DNA from: Rhodopseudomonas palustris HaA2
GTDB lineage: Bacteria; Pseudomonadota; Alphaproteobacteria; Rhizobiales; Xanthobacteraceae
Length of the DNA: 64,000 nucleotides
Assembly (NCBI RefSeq): GCF_000013365.1
Contig: NC_007778.1
Location: 1-64,000 of the forward strand
Direction of reading: 5' to 3'
The notes under the pieces are model-generated. The model searched no databases. It was given only the letters and a program-made list of their open reading frames with translations, and was not told the DNA's origin. Position numbers and translations under genes: made by a program. This document shows, one piece after another, positions 10,492 through 19,784 of this stretch (its first letter is position 1; every line of letters starts with the position of its first letter).

Positions 10492-10665
10492 TCAGGCCGG
10501 TTCCTTCGCCGGCGGCCGCGGCGTCTGGTCGTCGTCGGAAATCGCCCGCCAGGCGGCGCCGTCGAGGTCCTCGTATTGGCCGCTCTTCAGCGACCACAGG
10601 AACGCCGCCAGACCGAGCAGCCCCAGCATCAGCGCCAGCGGCACCAAAAACACCATCACTTCCAT
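10492..10665 (-). CDS. ccoS: cbb3-type cytochrome oxidase assembly protein CcoS (FixS)
   Basis: A 57-residue protein with one N-terminal membrane helix (about residues 3-26, VFLVPLALMLGLLGLAAFLW) and a cytoplasmic tail containing SGQYEDLDGAAWRAI, the hallmark of CcoS. It is needed for heme and copper insertion into cbb3 oxidase. The ATG lies inside the 3' end of ccoI, so the two genes overlap and are translationally coupled. Confidence 0.93.
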   Translation of the reverse strand: MEVMVFLVPLALMLGLLGLAAFLWSLKSGQYEDLDGAAWRAISDDDQTPRPPAKEPA

Positions 10666-12851
10666 GACGCACCCCCCAGGCGGACCCGACGGGCGCGCAT
10701 CGCATTCAGCATCACCAGGATCGACGAGCCGGACATCGCCAATGCGGCGATCAGCGGCGTGGCGAGGCCCGCGATCGCAATCGGCACCGCGAGCACATTG
10801 TAGCCGATCGCCAGCGTCAGATTCTCCCGCATCACTGCCATCGCCTTGCGCGAATAGTCGATCGCGGCCAATACCGGTGCAAGTTCCTTGCCAAGAAACA
10901 CCAGATCGGCGGTCGCCTGGCTGAGATGGGTGGCGCTGATCGGCGACATCGACACATGCGCGGCGGCGAGTGACGGCGCGTCGTTCATGCCGTCGCCGAC
11001 CATCATCACCACGCGCCCCTGCGCCTTCAAGGCCTCGATATGGGCGATCTTCTCGGCCGGCGTCACCCCGGCGCGCCAGGCGCTGACGCCGAGCGCGTCG
11101 GCCGCATGCCGCACCGCCGGCTCGCGGTCGCCGGACAGCAATTCCACGGCGATGCCGCGATTGAGCAGCGCGTCGATCGTCCGGGCGGCGTCGGGCCGCA
11201 GCAACTGCCGGACCGCGAACACGGTGTGCCGATCGCCGCGGCTGAAGGCGACCACCGAGACTTCCGGATCGGCGCTGAGAATGGCGTTGGCCTCGGCATC
11301 GGCGCCGCAGAAGGCCGGGCTGCCGAGCCGCAGCTCCTCGCCCTCGAACAGCGCGCGGACGCCGCGGCCGGGCTCCTCGGTGACACCGGGCAGCGGCGCC
11401 TTGGCCTGGGCGGCGCGCGCCACCGCGGCGGCGACCGGATGATGGCTGGCGAGCGCGAGGCGCCCGGCGAGCTGGAAGACCTCGTCGGGCACGCCGGCGC
11501 CGTTGACGACGTCGAGCTCCGGCAGCGTCAGCGTGCCGGTCTTGTCGAACACGACGGTGTCGACCGCGGCGGCGCGCTCGATTGCGTCGCCGGCATTGAG
11601 CAACACGCCGGCGCGGAACATCGCGCCCGAGGCCACCGTCTGCACCGCGGGGATCGCCAGACCGAGCGCGCAGGGGCAGGTGATGATCAGCACGGCGATG
11701 CCGATGACGATGGCATCGTGCCAGCTCGCGCCGGCCAGCACCCAGCCGATCACGGTGAGCAGCGCGGTGGCGTGCACCACCGGCGCATAGAGCTGCGAGG
11801 CACGATCGGCGAGCCGAACGTAGCGCGAGCGCGCCTGCAGCGCATGGTCGAGCAGCCGGGTGATCTCGGCGAGCAGCGTGCCTTCCGACGCCGCGGAAAC
11901 CCGCACGCGCAGCGTGCCGGAGATGTTGAGCGTGCCGGCATAGACCTGGGTGCCGCGCTCGGCCTTCACATACAGCGTCTCGCCGGTGATCAGGCTCTGG
12001 TCGATCTCGGAGCGGCCCTCGACCACGCTGCCGTCGACCGCGCAGCGCTCGCCCGGGCGCAGCAACACGAGGTCGCCGGCGCGCACCGCGGCGATCGGCA
12101 CTTCGCTGATTTCGTCGGGACCGACGAATTTGGTCGCGGTCTCGGCCTTCAGCGCGGCCAGATTGCCGGCGACCGCGCGGGTCTTCTGCCGCATCTTCTG
12201 GTCGAGGAAGCGGCCCGCCAGCAGGAAGGCGATCAACATGATCGCCGCATCGAAATACGTGTGCTCGGCGTGATTGATGGTCTCGACCAGCGACATGCCC
12301 AGCGCCAGCACCACGCCGATCGTGATCGGCACGTCCATGTTGACGCTCTTGGCCTTCAGCGCGCGCCAGGCCGACTGGAAGAACGGCTGGCCCGCATAGG
12401 CGGCGCAGGGCAGCACCACCAGCGCCGACAGCCAGTGGAAGAAATCGCGTGCTTCGGGACTGAGATCGCCGCCGACCCACACCGGCACCGACAGCATCAT
12501 CACGTTCATGGTCGCGAAGGCGGCGACGCCGAGGCAGCGCAGCAGGAACTTGCTGCGCTCGGTCTCCTCGACCTCGGCGCGGACCGGCTCGTAGGGATAG
12601 GCCTTGTAGCCTAGTTCGGCGAGCCGATCGATGAACAGCGCCGGCTCCACCGCGCCCTTCTTCCACTCCACCGCGAGGCGGCGGTCGGTGAGGTTGACGC
12701 GGGCCAGCGTCACGTCCGGAATCGCCGACAGCCCGCGCTCGATCTTGGCCATGCAGCCGGCGCAGCTGACGCCCTCGACCGCGAGGTCGAGATGCGCGGT
12801 CTGCGGATCGACGTCCTTGACGTAGTGCGAGAAGTCCCGGGTCATCAACAT
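10656..12851 (-). CDS. ccoI: Copper-exporting P1B-type ATPase CcoI (FixI)
   Basis: Supplies copper for cbb3 oxidase assembly across the inner membrane. The 731-residue protein has an N-terminal heavy-metal domain with CAGC near residue 31. It also has the membrane CPC motif in TCPCALGLAIP (about 393), the phosphorylation motif DKTGTLT (about 434) and the hinge motif GDGMNDAP. It starts as MLMTRDF, and the second Met (12845) is an alternative. It follows ccoH by 35 bases and overlaps ccoS. The N-terminal metal domain and the ccoGHIS context separate it from general copper-efflux CopA. Confidence 0.95.
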   Translation of the reverse strand: MLMTRDFSHYVKDVDPQTAHLDLAVEGVSCAGCMAKIERGLSAIPDVTLARVNLTDRRLAVEWKKGAVEPALFIDRLAELGYKAYPYEPVRAEVEETERSKFLLRCLGVAAFATMNVMMLSVPVWVGGDLSPEARDFFHWLSALVVLPCAAYAGQPFFQSAWRALKAKSVNMDVPITIGVVLALGMSLVETINHAEHTYFDAAIMLIAFLLAGRFLDQKMRQKTRAVAGNLAALKAETATKFVGPDEISEVPIAAVRAGDLVLLRPGERCAVDGSVVEGRSEIDQSLITGETLYVKAERGTQVYAGTLNISGTLRVRVSAASEGTLLAEITRLLDHALQARSRYVRLADRASQLYAPVVHATALLTVIGWVLAGASWHDAIVIGIAVLIITCPCALGLAIPAVQTVASGAMFRAGVLLNAGDAIERAAAVDTVVFDKTGTLTLPELDVVNGAGVPDEVFQLAGRLALASHHPVAAAVARAAQAKAPLPGVTEEPGRGVRALFEGEELRLGSPAFCGADAEANAILSADPEVSVVAFSRGDRHTVFAVRQLLRPDAARTIDALLNRGIAVELLSGDREPAVRHAADALGVSAWRAGVTPAEKIAHIEALKAQGRVVMMVGDGMNDAPSLAAAHVSMSPISATHLSQATADLVFLGKELAPVLAAIDYSRKAMAVMRENLTLAIGYNVLAVPIAIAGLATPLIAALAMSGSSILVMLNAMRARRVRLGGASWK

Positions 12852-12886
12852 GCGGCGCGCCTTTTGATCCTCGTCCGGATCGCTCG

Positions 12887-13387
12887 TCAGTTCAGCGTCA
12901 GGCGGTTCTTCGACAAGAACATGCGGTTGCCGTTCTGATCGCCCTCCAGCACCAGATCCCAGCGCCCCGGTGCGACCCCCGTGGCATCGCCCTGAAACAC
13001 GCCGCTCGCGGTCTCGGCGAGCACCACATCGTGGTCCCCCGCCTTGTCGGCCGGTCGCTCGAGGCGGCCGAAGAATGTCAGCCCCGACAGCGGCAGTCCG
13101 GCGCGGTCGCGCGCCTCGACCCGCAGCGTCGCGCGGCCGTCGGGCCGGCGTTCGACCCGGGCGTCGACCTTCCAGCCGCGTTTCTCCTGATCGCGCGCCG
13201 CGGCGATCTCGCTTTCGTAAGCGAGGCTCGCCGCATAGGCGCTGTCGACCTCGGTACCCGGCAGCGTCTTGATCGCCAGCGCCATCATCAGCCCGTTGAC
13301 GCCGAACACCACGCCGAAGAAGGCGACCAGCGACACGAACACGACCTTGCCGGTGAGTTGCCTGGGTTTGGAGGTTGGACGAGTCAT
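12887..13387 (-). CDS. ccoH: cbb3 oxidase maturation protein CcoH (FixH)
   Basis: A 166-residue membrane-anchored protein with an N-terminal helix (about residues 13-38) and a periplasmic beta-rich FixH domain, including GWKVDARVERRPDG and a GRLERPADKAGDHDV segment. CcoH interacts with cbb3 subunits and is needed for a stable complex. It is 19 bases downstream of ccoG, in the canonical G-H-I-S order. Confidence 0.93.
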   Translation of the reverse strand: MTRPTSKPRQLTGKVVFVSLVAFFGVVFGVNGLMMALAIKTLPGTEVDSAYAASLAYESEIAAARDQEKRGWKVDARVERRPDGRATLRVEARDRAGLPLSGLTFFGRLERPADKAGDHDVVLAETASGVFQGDATGVAPGRWDLVLEGDQNGNRMFLSKNRLTLN

Positions 13388-13406
13388 GGAACGGCTCCGG
13401 TGGCGG

Positions 13407-14873
13407 TCAGGGCTTGACGAAGACGTCCTTGGCGGATGCGACTTCGCCGAGGCCGATATCGGTGACGTGGAACGCCACCGGCGTGGACGGTGCGAGGTCT
13501 TCCTCGGACGACGGGCGGGAATCGACCAGCACGCGCAGTTCGGTGGTGGCGTCGCGGGCCAGGATGATCATCGGCCGGTCCGGCACGATCGAATCCGCGC
13601 CGACGATGTGGATCACCGCATTCGGCGGCCCGCTGACGTCGACCGCGATCACGCGGTCGAAGCCGCGCTTGTTGAGGAAGCGGATGGTGTAGCCGTTGCG
13701 GATCGAGCCGTCGCTGAGCCGCACCGCGACCGGGTTGCGGTCGTGCAGCACGTTGAGGTCGAGCAGGCTGCGGTTCAGCAGCGCATACAGCATGATCGCG
13801 CCGATGCCGGCGATCAGCGCCGAATACACCACGGTGCGGGCACGCAGCGGCTTGAAGATCTCCGGCTTGCCCTCCATCCGGCGATGGATGTTGATGTCGT
13901 TGTCGTAGCCGATCAACCGCGTCGGGCGGCCGATCTTGGTCATGACGTTGTCGCAGGCGTCGATGCACAGGCCGCACTGGATGCAGTCGAGCTGAGGCCC
14001 GTTGCGAATGTCGATGCCGGTCGGGCACACCGCGACGCACTGGTTGCAATCGACGCAGTCGCCGACCTGTTCGCCCAGCGCGCGCGCCTGCGCGGCCTTC
14101 TTCAGCGAGGTGCGCTGCTCGCCGCGATCGTACTTATAGGTGACGTTGAGCGCCCATTCGTCGGTCAGCGCCGCCTGGATCCGCGGCCACGGGCACATGT
14201 AGACACAGACCTGCTCGCGCATGAAGCCGGCGAGCGTGTAGGTGGTGAAGGTGAGGATGCCGATCCAGATATAGGCGACCATCGGCGCCTGGAAGGTGAC
14301 CAGGTCCTTGATCAGCGTCGGCGCGTCGGCGAAATACAGCACCCAGGCGCCGCCGGTCCACCACGCGATCATCAGCCAGATCGAATGCTTCAGCACCAAC
14401 TCGGAGCCGCGCTGCAGCGACCAACCCTCCTCGGCCTTGCGCATCCGCTCGCGGCGATCGCCCTCGACCAGCCGCTCGACCGCGAAGAACAGGTCGGTCC
14501 ACACCGTCTGCGGGCAGAGATAGCCGCACCACACCCGGCCGCCGAGCGCGTTCATCAGAAACAGCGTGATCGCGGCGACGATCAAAAGGCCGGTGAAGTA
14601 ATAGATCTCCTGCGGCCACAACTCGATGAAGAAGAAATAGAAACGGTTGTTGGCGAGATCGATCAGCACCGCCTGGTCGGGTGCGCCGAGGCCGCGATTC
14701 CAGCGCACGAAGGGCAGGAAGTAGTAGATCCCGAGGCACACCGCCATCAGGATCCATTTGATGCGCCGGAACGATCCCGAGACGCGCTGCGGATAGATCT
14801 TCTTCCCGGCGGCGTAGAGCGGGCCTCCGTCGTCGTCCGGGACCAGGTCGGTGTCGCGCAGGGGCTTGTTCAT
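13407..14873 (-). CDS. ccoG: cbb3 oxidase accessory protein CcoG (FixG), polyferredoxin-like
   Basis: Membrane iron-sulfur protein linked to copper reduction during cbb3 assembly. It has several membrane helices, a membrane-side CGYLCPQ motif, and two ferredoxin-type clusters CVDCNQCVAVCP and CIQCGLCIDAC around residues 273-305. A C-terminal immunoglobulin-like FixG domain follows. I take the ATG at 14873 (MNKPLRDTD, 488 residues). The frame stays open to a GTG at 14954, giving 27 extra non-family-like residues. The gene follows ccoP. Confidence 0.93.
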   Translation of the reverse strand: MNKPLRDTDLVPDDDGGPLYAAGKKIYPQRVSGSFRRIKWILMAVCLGIYYFLPFVRWNRGLGAPDQAVLIDLANNRFYFFFIELWPQEIYYFTGLLIVAAITLFLMNALGGRVWCGYLCPQTVWTDLFFAVERLVEGDRRERMRKAEEGWSLQRGSELVLKHSIWLMIAWWTGGAWVLYFADAPTLIKDLVTFQAPMVAYIWIGILTFTTYTLAGFMREQVCVYMCPWPRIQAALTDEWALNVTYKYDRGEQRTSLKKAAQARALGEQVGDCVDCNQCVAVCPTGIDIRNGPQLDCIQCGLCIDACDNVMTKIGRPTRLIGYDNDINIHRRMEGKPEIFKPLRARTVVYSALIAGIGAIMLYALLNRSLLDLNVLHDRNPVAVRLSDGSIRNGYTIRFLNKRGFDRVIAVDVSGPPNAVIHIVGADSIVPDRPMIILARDATTELRVLVDSRPSSEEDLAPSTPVAFHVTDIGLGEVASAKDVFVKP

Positions 14874-14982
14874 CTCGGGGTTCTTCTTGGTTTCGTCGCC
14901 GCGCCGCGACTCCGCGGCCGGCGCGTCTGTCGACCCTCGCGTGCCCCCCAACACGTCGAGGATCCCGTCCGGCGGCCGGCGG

Positions 14983-15864
14983 CTATTTGCCGCCGCCGAG
15001 CGAGTGCACGTACACCGCCATCGCCTTGATGGTGGCCGGATCGAGACGCTCGTTCCAGGCCGGCATCACGCCACCGCGGCCGTTGGTCATGGTCTCAATC
15101 AACGTAGCCTCATCCGAGCCGTAGAGCCAGATCCGGTCGGTCAGATTCGGCGCGCCGAGCTCGACATTGCCCTTGGCTTCGTCGCCGTGACAGGACGAGC
15201 AATTGTCGGCGAACAGCTGCTTGGCGGCGGCGAGATCGGTGCCGGGCCGGACCGACAACCCCGACAGCGAGCGCACGTAATTGGCGAGCTGGACGATCTG
15301 GTCCTTCTCCAGCAGGCCGTCCTTGCCGAACGCCGGCATGTTGCCCTGATGGGCGTCGTCGTGGCCCGAGCGGGCGCCGTACAGGAGGGTCTTCTCGATC
15401 TGCTCGAGCGTGCCGCCCCACAGCCAGTCGTCGTCGTTCAGGTTGGGGTAGCCCTTGGCGCCGGCGCCGCCGGAGCCGTGGCAGGCGGCGCAATTGTCGC
15501 CGAACACCACCTTGCCCTTGGCGCGGGCCAAAGCCAGCAGCGCCGGATCCTTCTCGATGTCGGCGAGTGGCGCCGTGGCGAGCGCCGCCATCTTGTCGCC
15601 GCGCACCACGTCGAGCTTGGCGAGGTCGACCGCCAGTTCGGCGCGCGAGGAGTAGTTGAAGAAGCCGGTGGTGTAGCCGTTGACCAACGGCCAAGCCGGA
15701 TAGACCAGGAAGTAGCCGAGCGACCAGACGATGCAGGCATAGAAGGTCCAGATCCACCACCGCGGCAGCGGCGTGTTCAGTTCCTTGATGCCGTCCCATT
15801 CATGGCCGGTGGTGCTGGTGCCGGTGACCTTGTCGATCTCGGCGTGATGTGCGTGGTCAGCCAT
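14983..15864 (-). CDS. ccoP: cbb3 cytochrome c oxidase diheme subunit CcoP (FixP)
   Basis: Membrane-anchored diheme c-type cytochrome that passes electrons to CcoO and CcoN. The 293 residues include an N-terminal cytoplasmic part, one membrane helix (about 36-58), and two heme sites, CAACH at 125-129 and CSSCH at 223-227. Met ligands are plausible in GNMPAF and GGVMPAW. The gene starts 7 bases after ccoQ, whose last codons carry the GAGGA ribosome binding site. Confidence 0.97.
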   Translation of the reverse strand: MADHAHHAEIDKVTGTSTTGHEWDGIKELNTPLPRWWIWTFYACIVWSLGYFLVYPAWPLVNGYTTGFFNYSSRAELAVDLAKLDVVRGDKMAALATAPLADIEKDPALLALARAKGKVVFGDNCAACHGSGGAGAKGYPNLNDDDWLWGGTLEQIEKTLLYGARSGHDDAHQGNMPAFGKDGLLEKDQIVQLANYVRSLSGLSVRPGTDLAAAKQLFADNCSSCHGDEAKGNVELGAPNLTDRIWLYGSDEATLIETMTNGRGGVMPAWNERLDPATIKAMAVYVHSLGGGK

Positions 15865-15871
15865 GGTCGTA

Positions 15872-16036
15872 TCAATCCTCTCGCAGCGGCATACGGGCGG
15901 CGGCGTCGAACTCCGCCTTGTTCTGAGGCCACAACGCGTAGGCCACGATGGCGAGGAAGATCACCACGAACAGCGGCGTCCACCACATGGTGACGAAGCT
16001 GGAGACGAAGTTCTCGACGGAGAGGATCGCTTTCAT
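15872..16036 (-). CDS. ccoQ: cbb3 oxidase small subunit CcoQ (FixQ)
   Basis: A 54-residue single-span membrane protein that stabilises the cbb3 complex. Translation begins MKAILSVENF. A hydrophobic stretch PLFVVIFLAIVAYALWP spans about residues 21-37, followed by a short tail ending LRED. The WPQNKAEFDAAA segment after the helix is typical of CcoQ. It lies between ccoO and ccoP as in the standard operon. Confidence 0.93.
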   Translation of the reverse strand: MKAILSVENFVSSFVTMWWTPLFVVIFLAIVAYALWPQNKAEFDAAARMPLRED

Positions 16037-16045
16037 GTCCCGGCC

Positions 16046-16780
16046 TCAGCGCAAATTGGCTTTTTCGTTGTAGAGCTTGAAGTCGACGAGCGTGCCGAGC
16101 ATCTGCAGATAGGCGACCAGCGCGTCGAGTTCGGTCGGAGCGCCGTCCTGGCCGTCGAAATTGCGGACCACGGCCTTGGGATAGCGCTTCAGCAGGTCGG
16201 CTGCGCCGGCACTGTCGGGATCGACCTGGGTCTTGAGGTCTTCGGCCGCCTTGGCGACGTCTTCTTCGCTGTAGGGCACGCCGAGGGTGCGGTTGGTGCG
16301 CAGATGATCGGACAGGCTCGCACCGTCGACGGTGGTTTTGCCGAGGAACGCATAGGCCGGCATCACCGACTGCGGCACGATCGACCGCGGGTCCCTCAGA
16401 TGCGCGACGTGCCAGTCGTCGGAATACTTGCCGCCGACCCGCGCCAGATCCGGACCGGTGCGCTTGGAGCCCCACTGGAACGGATGGTCGTACATGCTTT
16501 CGGCGGCGAGCGAGTAGTGGCCGTAGCGCTCGATCTCGTCGCGCAACGGACGGATCATCTGCGAGTGGCAGAGGTAGCAGCCCTCGCGGATGTAGATGTT
16601 GCGGCCGGCCAGTTCGAGCGGCGTATAGGGACGCATCCCGTCGACCTTCTCGATCGTGCTCTTGAGGTAGAACAGCGGCAGGATCTCGACCAGGCCGCCG
16701 ATCGAGATCACGAGCAGAATGCCGACGATCAGGATGATCGAGTTCGTCTCGAAGATCTTGTGACGATTCCAGAAAGACAT
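16046..16780 (-). CDS. ccoO: cbb3 cytochrome c oxidase monoheme subunit CcoO (FixO)
   Basis: Membrane-bound monoheme cytochrome c subunit of 244 residues. It has an N-terminal membrane anchor (about 13-35) and the heme motif CYLCH at 68-72 inside the conserved [16 protein letters not shown] Met-containing SVMPAYAFL segment is the likely axial ligand region. It starts 11 bases after the ccoN stop and is followed by ccoQ at 9 bases. Confidence 0.97.
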   Translation of the reverse strand: MSFWNRHKIFETNSIILIVGILLVISIGGLVEILPLFYLKSTIEKVDGMRPYTPLELAGRNIYIREGCYLCHSQMIRPLRDEIERYGHYSLAAESMYDHPFQWGSKRTGPDLARVGGKYSDDWHVAHLRDPRSIVPQSVMPAYAFLGKTTVDGASLSDHLRTNRTLGVPYSEEDVAKAAEDLKTQVDPDSAGAADLLKRYPKAVVRNFDGQDGAPTELDALVAYLQMLGTLVDFKLYNEKANLR

Positions 16781-16791
16781 CGGTCGGTTCC

Positions 16792-18438
16792 TTACTCGGC
16801 GGCCTGCAGGGCGACGCGGGGCTGGGCCTCCGACGATTCGCCGACGCGAACCGTCATCCAGAGGTTGTAGGCCATGATCAGCGCGCCGATTAGGAACAGT
16901 CCGCCGCCCGCGGCGCGGATGGCATAGAAGGGATGCATCGCCTCGACGGACTCGATGAACGAATATTCGAGGAAGCCGAGCGAGGTGTAGGCGCGCCACA
17001 TCAGGCCCTGCAGGATCCCCGACACCCACATCGCCGAGATGTAGAGCACGATGCCGAGCGTCGCGATCCAGAAGTGCCAGTTCACCAGCCGGAGGCTGTA
17101 GAGCTCCTTGCGGCCCCAGATCCACGGCACCAGGCAGTACAGCGCGCCGAACGAGACGAAGCCGACCCAGCCGAGCGCGCCGGAGTGGACGTGGCCGACG
17201 GTCCAGTCGGTGTAGTGGCTGAGCGAGTTGACGGCCTTGATCGCCATCATCGGGCCTTCGAAGGTCGACATGCCGTAGAACGCGACCGACACCACCATCA
17301 TGCGGAGCACCGGGTCGGTGCGCAGCTTGTCCCAGGCGCCCGACAGCGTCATCAGGCCGTTGATCATGCCGCCCCAGGAGGGCATCCACAGCATGATCGA
17401 GAAGGTCATGCCGAGCGTCTGCGTCCAGTCCGGCAGCGCGGTGTAGTGCAGATGGTGCGGGCCGGCCCAGATGTAGAGGAAGATCAGCGCCCAGAAGTGG
17501 ATGATCGACAGCCGATAGGAATACACCGGCCGTTCCGCCCGCTTCGGGATGAAGTAGTACATGATGGCGAGGAAGCCGGCGGTGAGGAAGAAGCCGACCG
17601 CGTTGTGGCCGTACCACCACTGGAACATCGCGTCCTGCACGCCGGCCCAGGCGATGTACGACTTCGAGCCGAGCAGCGACACCGGCAGCGTCGGATTGTT
17701 GCCGAGATGCAGCACGGCGATGGTCAGGATGAACGCGAGGTAGAACCAGTTCGCGACGTAGATGTGCGGCTCTTTGCGCTTCATCAATGTCGCGACGAAC
17801 ACGAGCAGATAGGTCACCCAGACGATGGTCAGCCACAGGTCGGCGTACCATTCGGGTTCGGCGTATTCCTTGGATTGCGTCACGCCGAGCAGATAGCCGG
17901 TGCCGGCGATGACGATGAAGAAGTTGTAGCCGATCGCCACGAACCACGGCGCCAGATCGCCCGCGAGCCGCGCCCGCGTCGTCCGCTGCACCACGTAGAA
18001 CGAGGTCGCCAGCAGCACGTTGCCGCCGAACGCGAACACCACCGCGGAGGTGTGCAGCGGGCGCAGCCGGCCGAAATTGACCCATTGCGCGACGTTGAGC
18101 CCCGGATAGGCCAGCTCCAACGCGATGTAGAGGCCGACCGAGAACCCGGCGATGCCCCAGAACATCGCCATGAAGGACAGGAATTTGATCGGGCCGAGAT
18201 TGTAGTTCGGCACGCCGTTGATTTCCTGCGGCGGCACGCCGGTGCGGCGGCTGTAGCGGGTGATGATCGCGAACACGGCCCAGGCGCTGACGGCAGCGCC
18301 GAGAGCGGCGTGGAAGGCGAACGGCGCGTCCTTGGCGAAGATCGACGCGTAGATGCAAAGCGCCGTGGTCAGCGTGAACACGAGCGTCAGACCACCCTCG
18401 CCGAAGGTGATCCGTTTGGATGTGAGAGCTTGATTCAT
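16792..18438 (-). CDS. ccoN: cbb3 cytochrome c oxidase catalytic subunit CcoN (FixN)
   Basis: Heme-copper oxidase subunit I (type C) of 548 residues, with about 12 membrane helices. It carries low-spin heme and the heme b3-CuB site, where oxygen is reduced with high affinity and protons are pumped. Conserved His-rich motifs include [13 protein letters not shown] and WAGPHHLHY, and heme-ligand regions such as [15 protein letters not shown]. It is the first gene of ccoNOQP-GHIS. A perfect FNR/FixK box lies about 63 bases upstream of the ATG. In relatives this oxidase serves microaerobic or symbiotic respiration. Confidence 0.98.
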   Translation of the reverse strand: MNQALTSKRITFGEGGLTLVFTLTTALCIYASIFAKDAPFAFHAALGAAVSAWAVFAIITRYSRRTGVPPQEINGVPNYNLGPIKFLSFMAMFWGIAGFSVGLYIALELAYPGLNVAQWVNFGRLRPLHTSAVVFAFGGNVLLATSFYVVQRTTRARLAGDLAPWFVAIGYNFFIVIAGTGYLLGVTQSKEYAEPEWYADLWLTIVWVTYLLVFVATLMKRKEPHIYVANWFYLAFILTIAVLHLGNNPTLPVSLLGSKSYIAWAGVQDAMFQWWYGHNAVGFFLTAGFLAIMYYFIPKRAERPVYSYRLSIIHFWALIFLYIWAGPHHLHYTALPDWTQTLGMTFSIMLWMPSWGGMINGLMTLSGAWDKLRTDPVLRMMVVSVAFYGMSTFEGPMMAIKAVNSLSHYTDWTVGHVHSGALGWVGFVSFGALYCLVPWIWGRKELYSLRLVNWHFWIATLGIVLYISAMWVSGILQGLMWRAYTSLGFLEYSFIESVEAMHPFYAIRAAGGGLFLIGALIMAYNLWMTVRVGESSEAQPRVALQAAE

Positions 18439-18500
18439 CTGATCAATCTTTTCTCGGCGGGGCAGTTGGTCGCACCAAACCCTGAAACGGAAAGGGCCAT

Positions 18501-18514
18501 TTGATCGAAATCAA
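18501..18514. promoter_or_regulatory. FNR/FixK anaerobox upstream of ccoN
   Basis: TTGAT-CGAA-ATCAA is a perfect match to the TTGAT-N4-ATCAA half-site pair bound by FixK, FnrN and FNR. Its centre is about 69 bases upstream of the ccoN ATG, which would place a class II start near 18466. The site is symmetric, so it could also activate the opposite strand. Confidence 0.9.
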
Positions 18515-18548
18515 ATTGCACAATTTTGCGCCACAGCAGTGCGGTCGC

Positions 18549-18631
18549 GGCGGTTGTCATTGAAACGCGTCAAATGTGCAAGGAACAAAAGGCCTCAGCA
18601 CGCGCGCCTCGTGCCAGTACGAGGCGTTTTT
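18549..18631 (+). ncRNA. Candidate small RNA divergent from ccoN
   Basis: On the + strand, away from ccoN, a strong terminator (18605-18631) ends a stretch that codes for nothing recognisable. If transcription starts about 41 bases from the centre of the FixK box, the transcript would be about 83 nucleotides. The start is guessed from that geometry, and only the 3' end is directly supported. It could instead be the terminator of a short leader or an unrelated transcript. Confidence 0.35.
18605..18631 (+). terminator. Rho-independent terminator with no gene upstream on its strand
   Basis: A perfect 8-base stem CGCCTCGT/ACGAGGCG with a 6-base loop (GCCAGT) is followed by TTTTT. The T-run is only on the + strand side, so it terminates rightward transcription coming from the ccoN promoter region. 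Confidence 0.8.
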
Positions 18632-18786
18632 GACACGGACGGGCGAACCACTAGACCAAAGGATGAGATGCGCAAGAAGCGAACGCAATTCATTCGCTTT
18701 TATGGATGGTATCCGAGGCGTCTACGCCGGACGCGGACCCGCGCGGCGCTGCTGTCGCGGGCGCTGAATCGCGTCGGCCCGGCGGG

Positions 18787-19707
18787 TCAGCCGCGCTGCC
18801 GCTCATAGGCCTTGAGGTGGGTGTAGATCACCCGCAGCCGGGCGACCGGGCGTTTGGCCGCATCGCCGCGCGCGATCAGGTCACCGATCACATGATCGGC
18901 CTCGATCCTGGCGCCGGCCTGGATGTCGCGAAACATCGAGGCGGTGAGCGCGGAGCCTTTCGCCAGCAGCGCGCCACGGGCGCGTTCGAGGAACGCTTCG
19001 CGCGGCGGATGGCCCGCGACGGCTGCGATCGCCGAGATCTCGTCGACCACGCCGAGCATGAAATCGGCGCCGCCGGGCGCCGCCAGAATATCGCCGACCG
19101 CCGCGCGCATCAGGCTGGTGGAGCCGGCCAGCGAGGCGAGAAACACCCACTTCTCCCACATCTCCTGCATGATCTCGGCGCTCGGGTTGACCTCGAAGGA
19201 GGAGCCGCCCAGCGTCCGCGCGATCGCGCCGACGTGGTCCGACAGGCCGCCGTCACGCTCGCCGAAGGTGATCGCATTCATCGGCGCGAGCTGCACGACA
19301 TGGCGCTGCGCATCCAGCGTCGCCGCGATCACGCATTGGCCGCCGAGCACCCGCGCGCGACCGAACGCTGCGTCGAGCACGTCGAGATGCTTCATTCCGT
19401 TGAGCAGCGGCAGCACCACGGTCTGCGGCCCGACCCCCGCGGCGAACGAGGCGATGGCGTCGTCGAGGTCGAACGCCTTGCAGCTCAGCAGCACCAGATC
19501 GTAGTCGGGCGCGAGGCCATCGGCCTGGACCACCGGCGGATGTGGAATCGTCAGGTCGCCGTGCGGACTCTTGATCACCAGCCCGTCACGCGCCAGCTCG
19601 TCGGCGCGCTTGGGGCGCACCAGGAAGGTGACGTCGCGGCCGATCTGCAGCAGCCGGCCGCCGAAATAGCCACCGATCGCACCGGCGCCGACAATCAGAA
19701 TCCGCAT
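18787..19707 (-). CDS. Ketopantoate reductase family protein (PanE/ApbA-like)
   Basis: NADPH-dependent reductase of 306 residues with an N-terminal Rossmann motif GAGAIGGYFGG (residues 7-17) and the C-terminal helical ketopantoate reductase domain. True PanE makes pantoate for coenzyme A. Here the catalytic Lys is present (EMWEKWVFLASLAG), but the Asn residues expected four and eight positions later are Leu and Ala. It may therefore be a paralogue acting on another 2-keto acid. GGGAGGGG precedes the ATG. Confidence 0.8.
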   Translation of the reverse strand: MRILIVGAGAIGGYFGGRLLQIGRDVTFLVRPKRADELARDGLVIKSPHGDLTIPHPPVVQADGLAPDYDLVLLSCKAFDLDDAIASFAAGVGPQTVVLPLLNGMKHLDVLDAAFGRARVLGGQCVIAATLDAQRHVVQLAPMNAITFGERDGGLSDHVGAIARTLGGSSFEVNPSAEIMQEMWEKWVFLASLAGSTSLMRAAVGDILAAPGGADFMLGVVDEISAIAAVAGHPPREAFLERARGALLAKGSALTASMFRDIQAGARIEADHVIGDLIARGDAAKRPVARLRVIYTHLKAYERQRG

Positions 19708-19784
19708 CGCTCACCCCTCCCTTGAATGTTGCGAACTCCTATCGCGACGGCCCCGCCATGGCGAGCGCCGGCTTTGCATGGCCC

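Noticed and set aside
11040-12614. 524-codon open frame opposite ccoI
   Set aside because: Composition-driven shadow of ccoI.
13269-15029. 586-codon open frame opposite ccoG and ccoH
   Set aside because: It spans two certain genes antisense and has shadow composition.
18430-18455. TTGAT and ATCAA half-sites around the ccoN start
   Set aside because: The spacing is 7 bases instead of 4, so it is not an FNR/FixK box; the true box is at 18501-18514.
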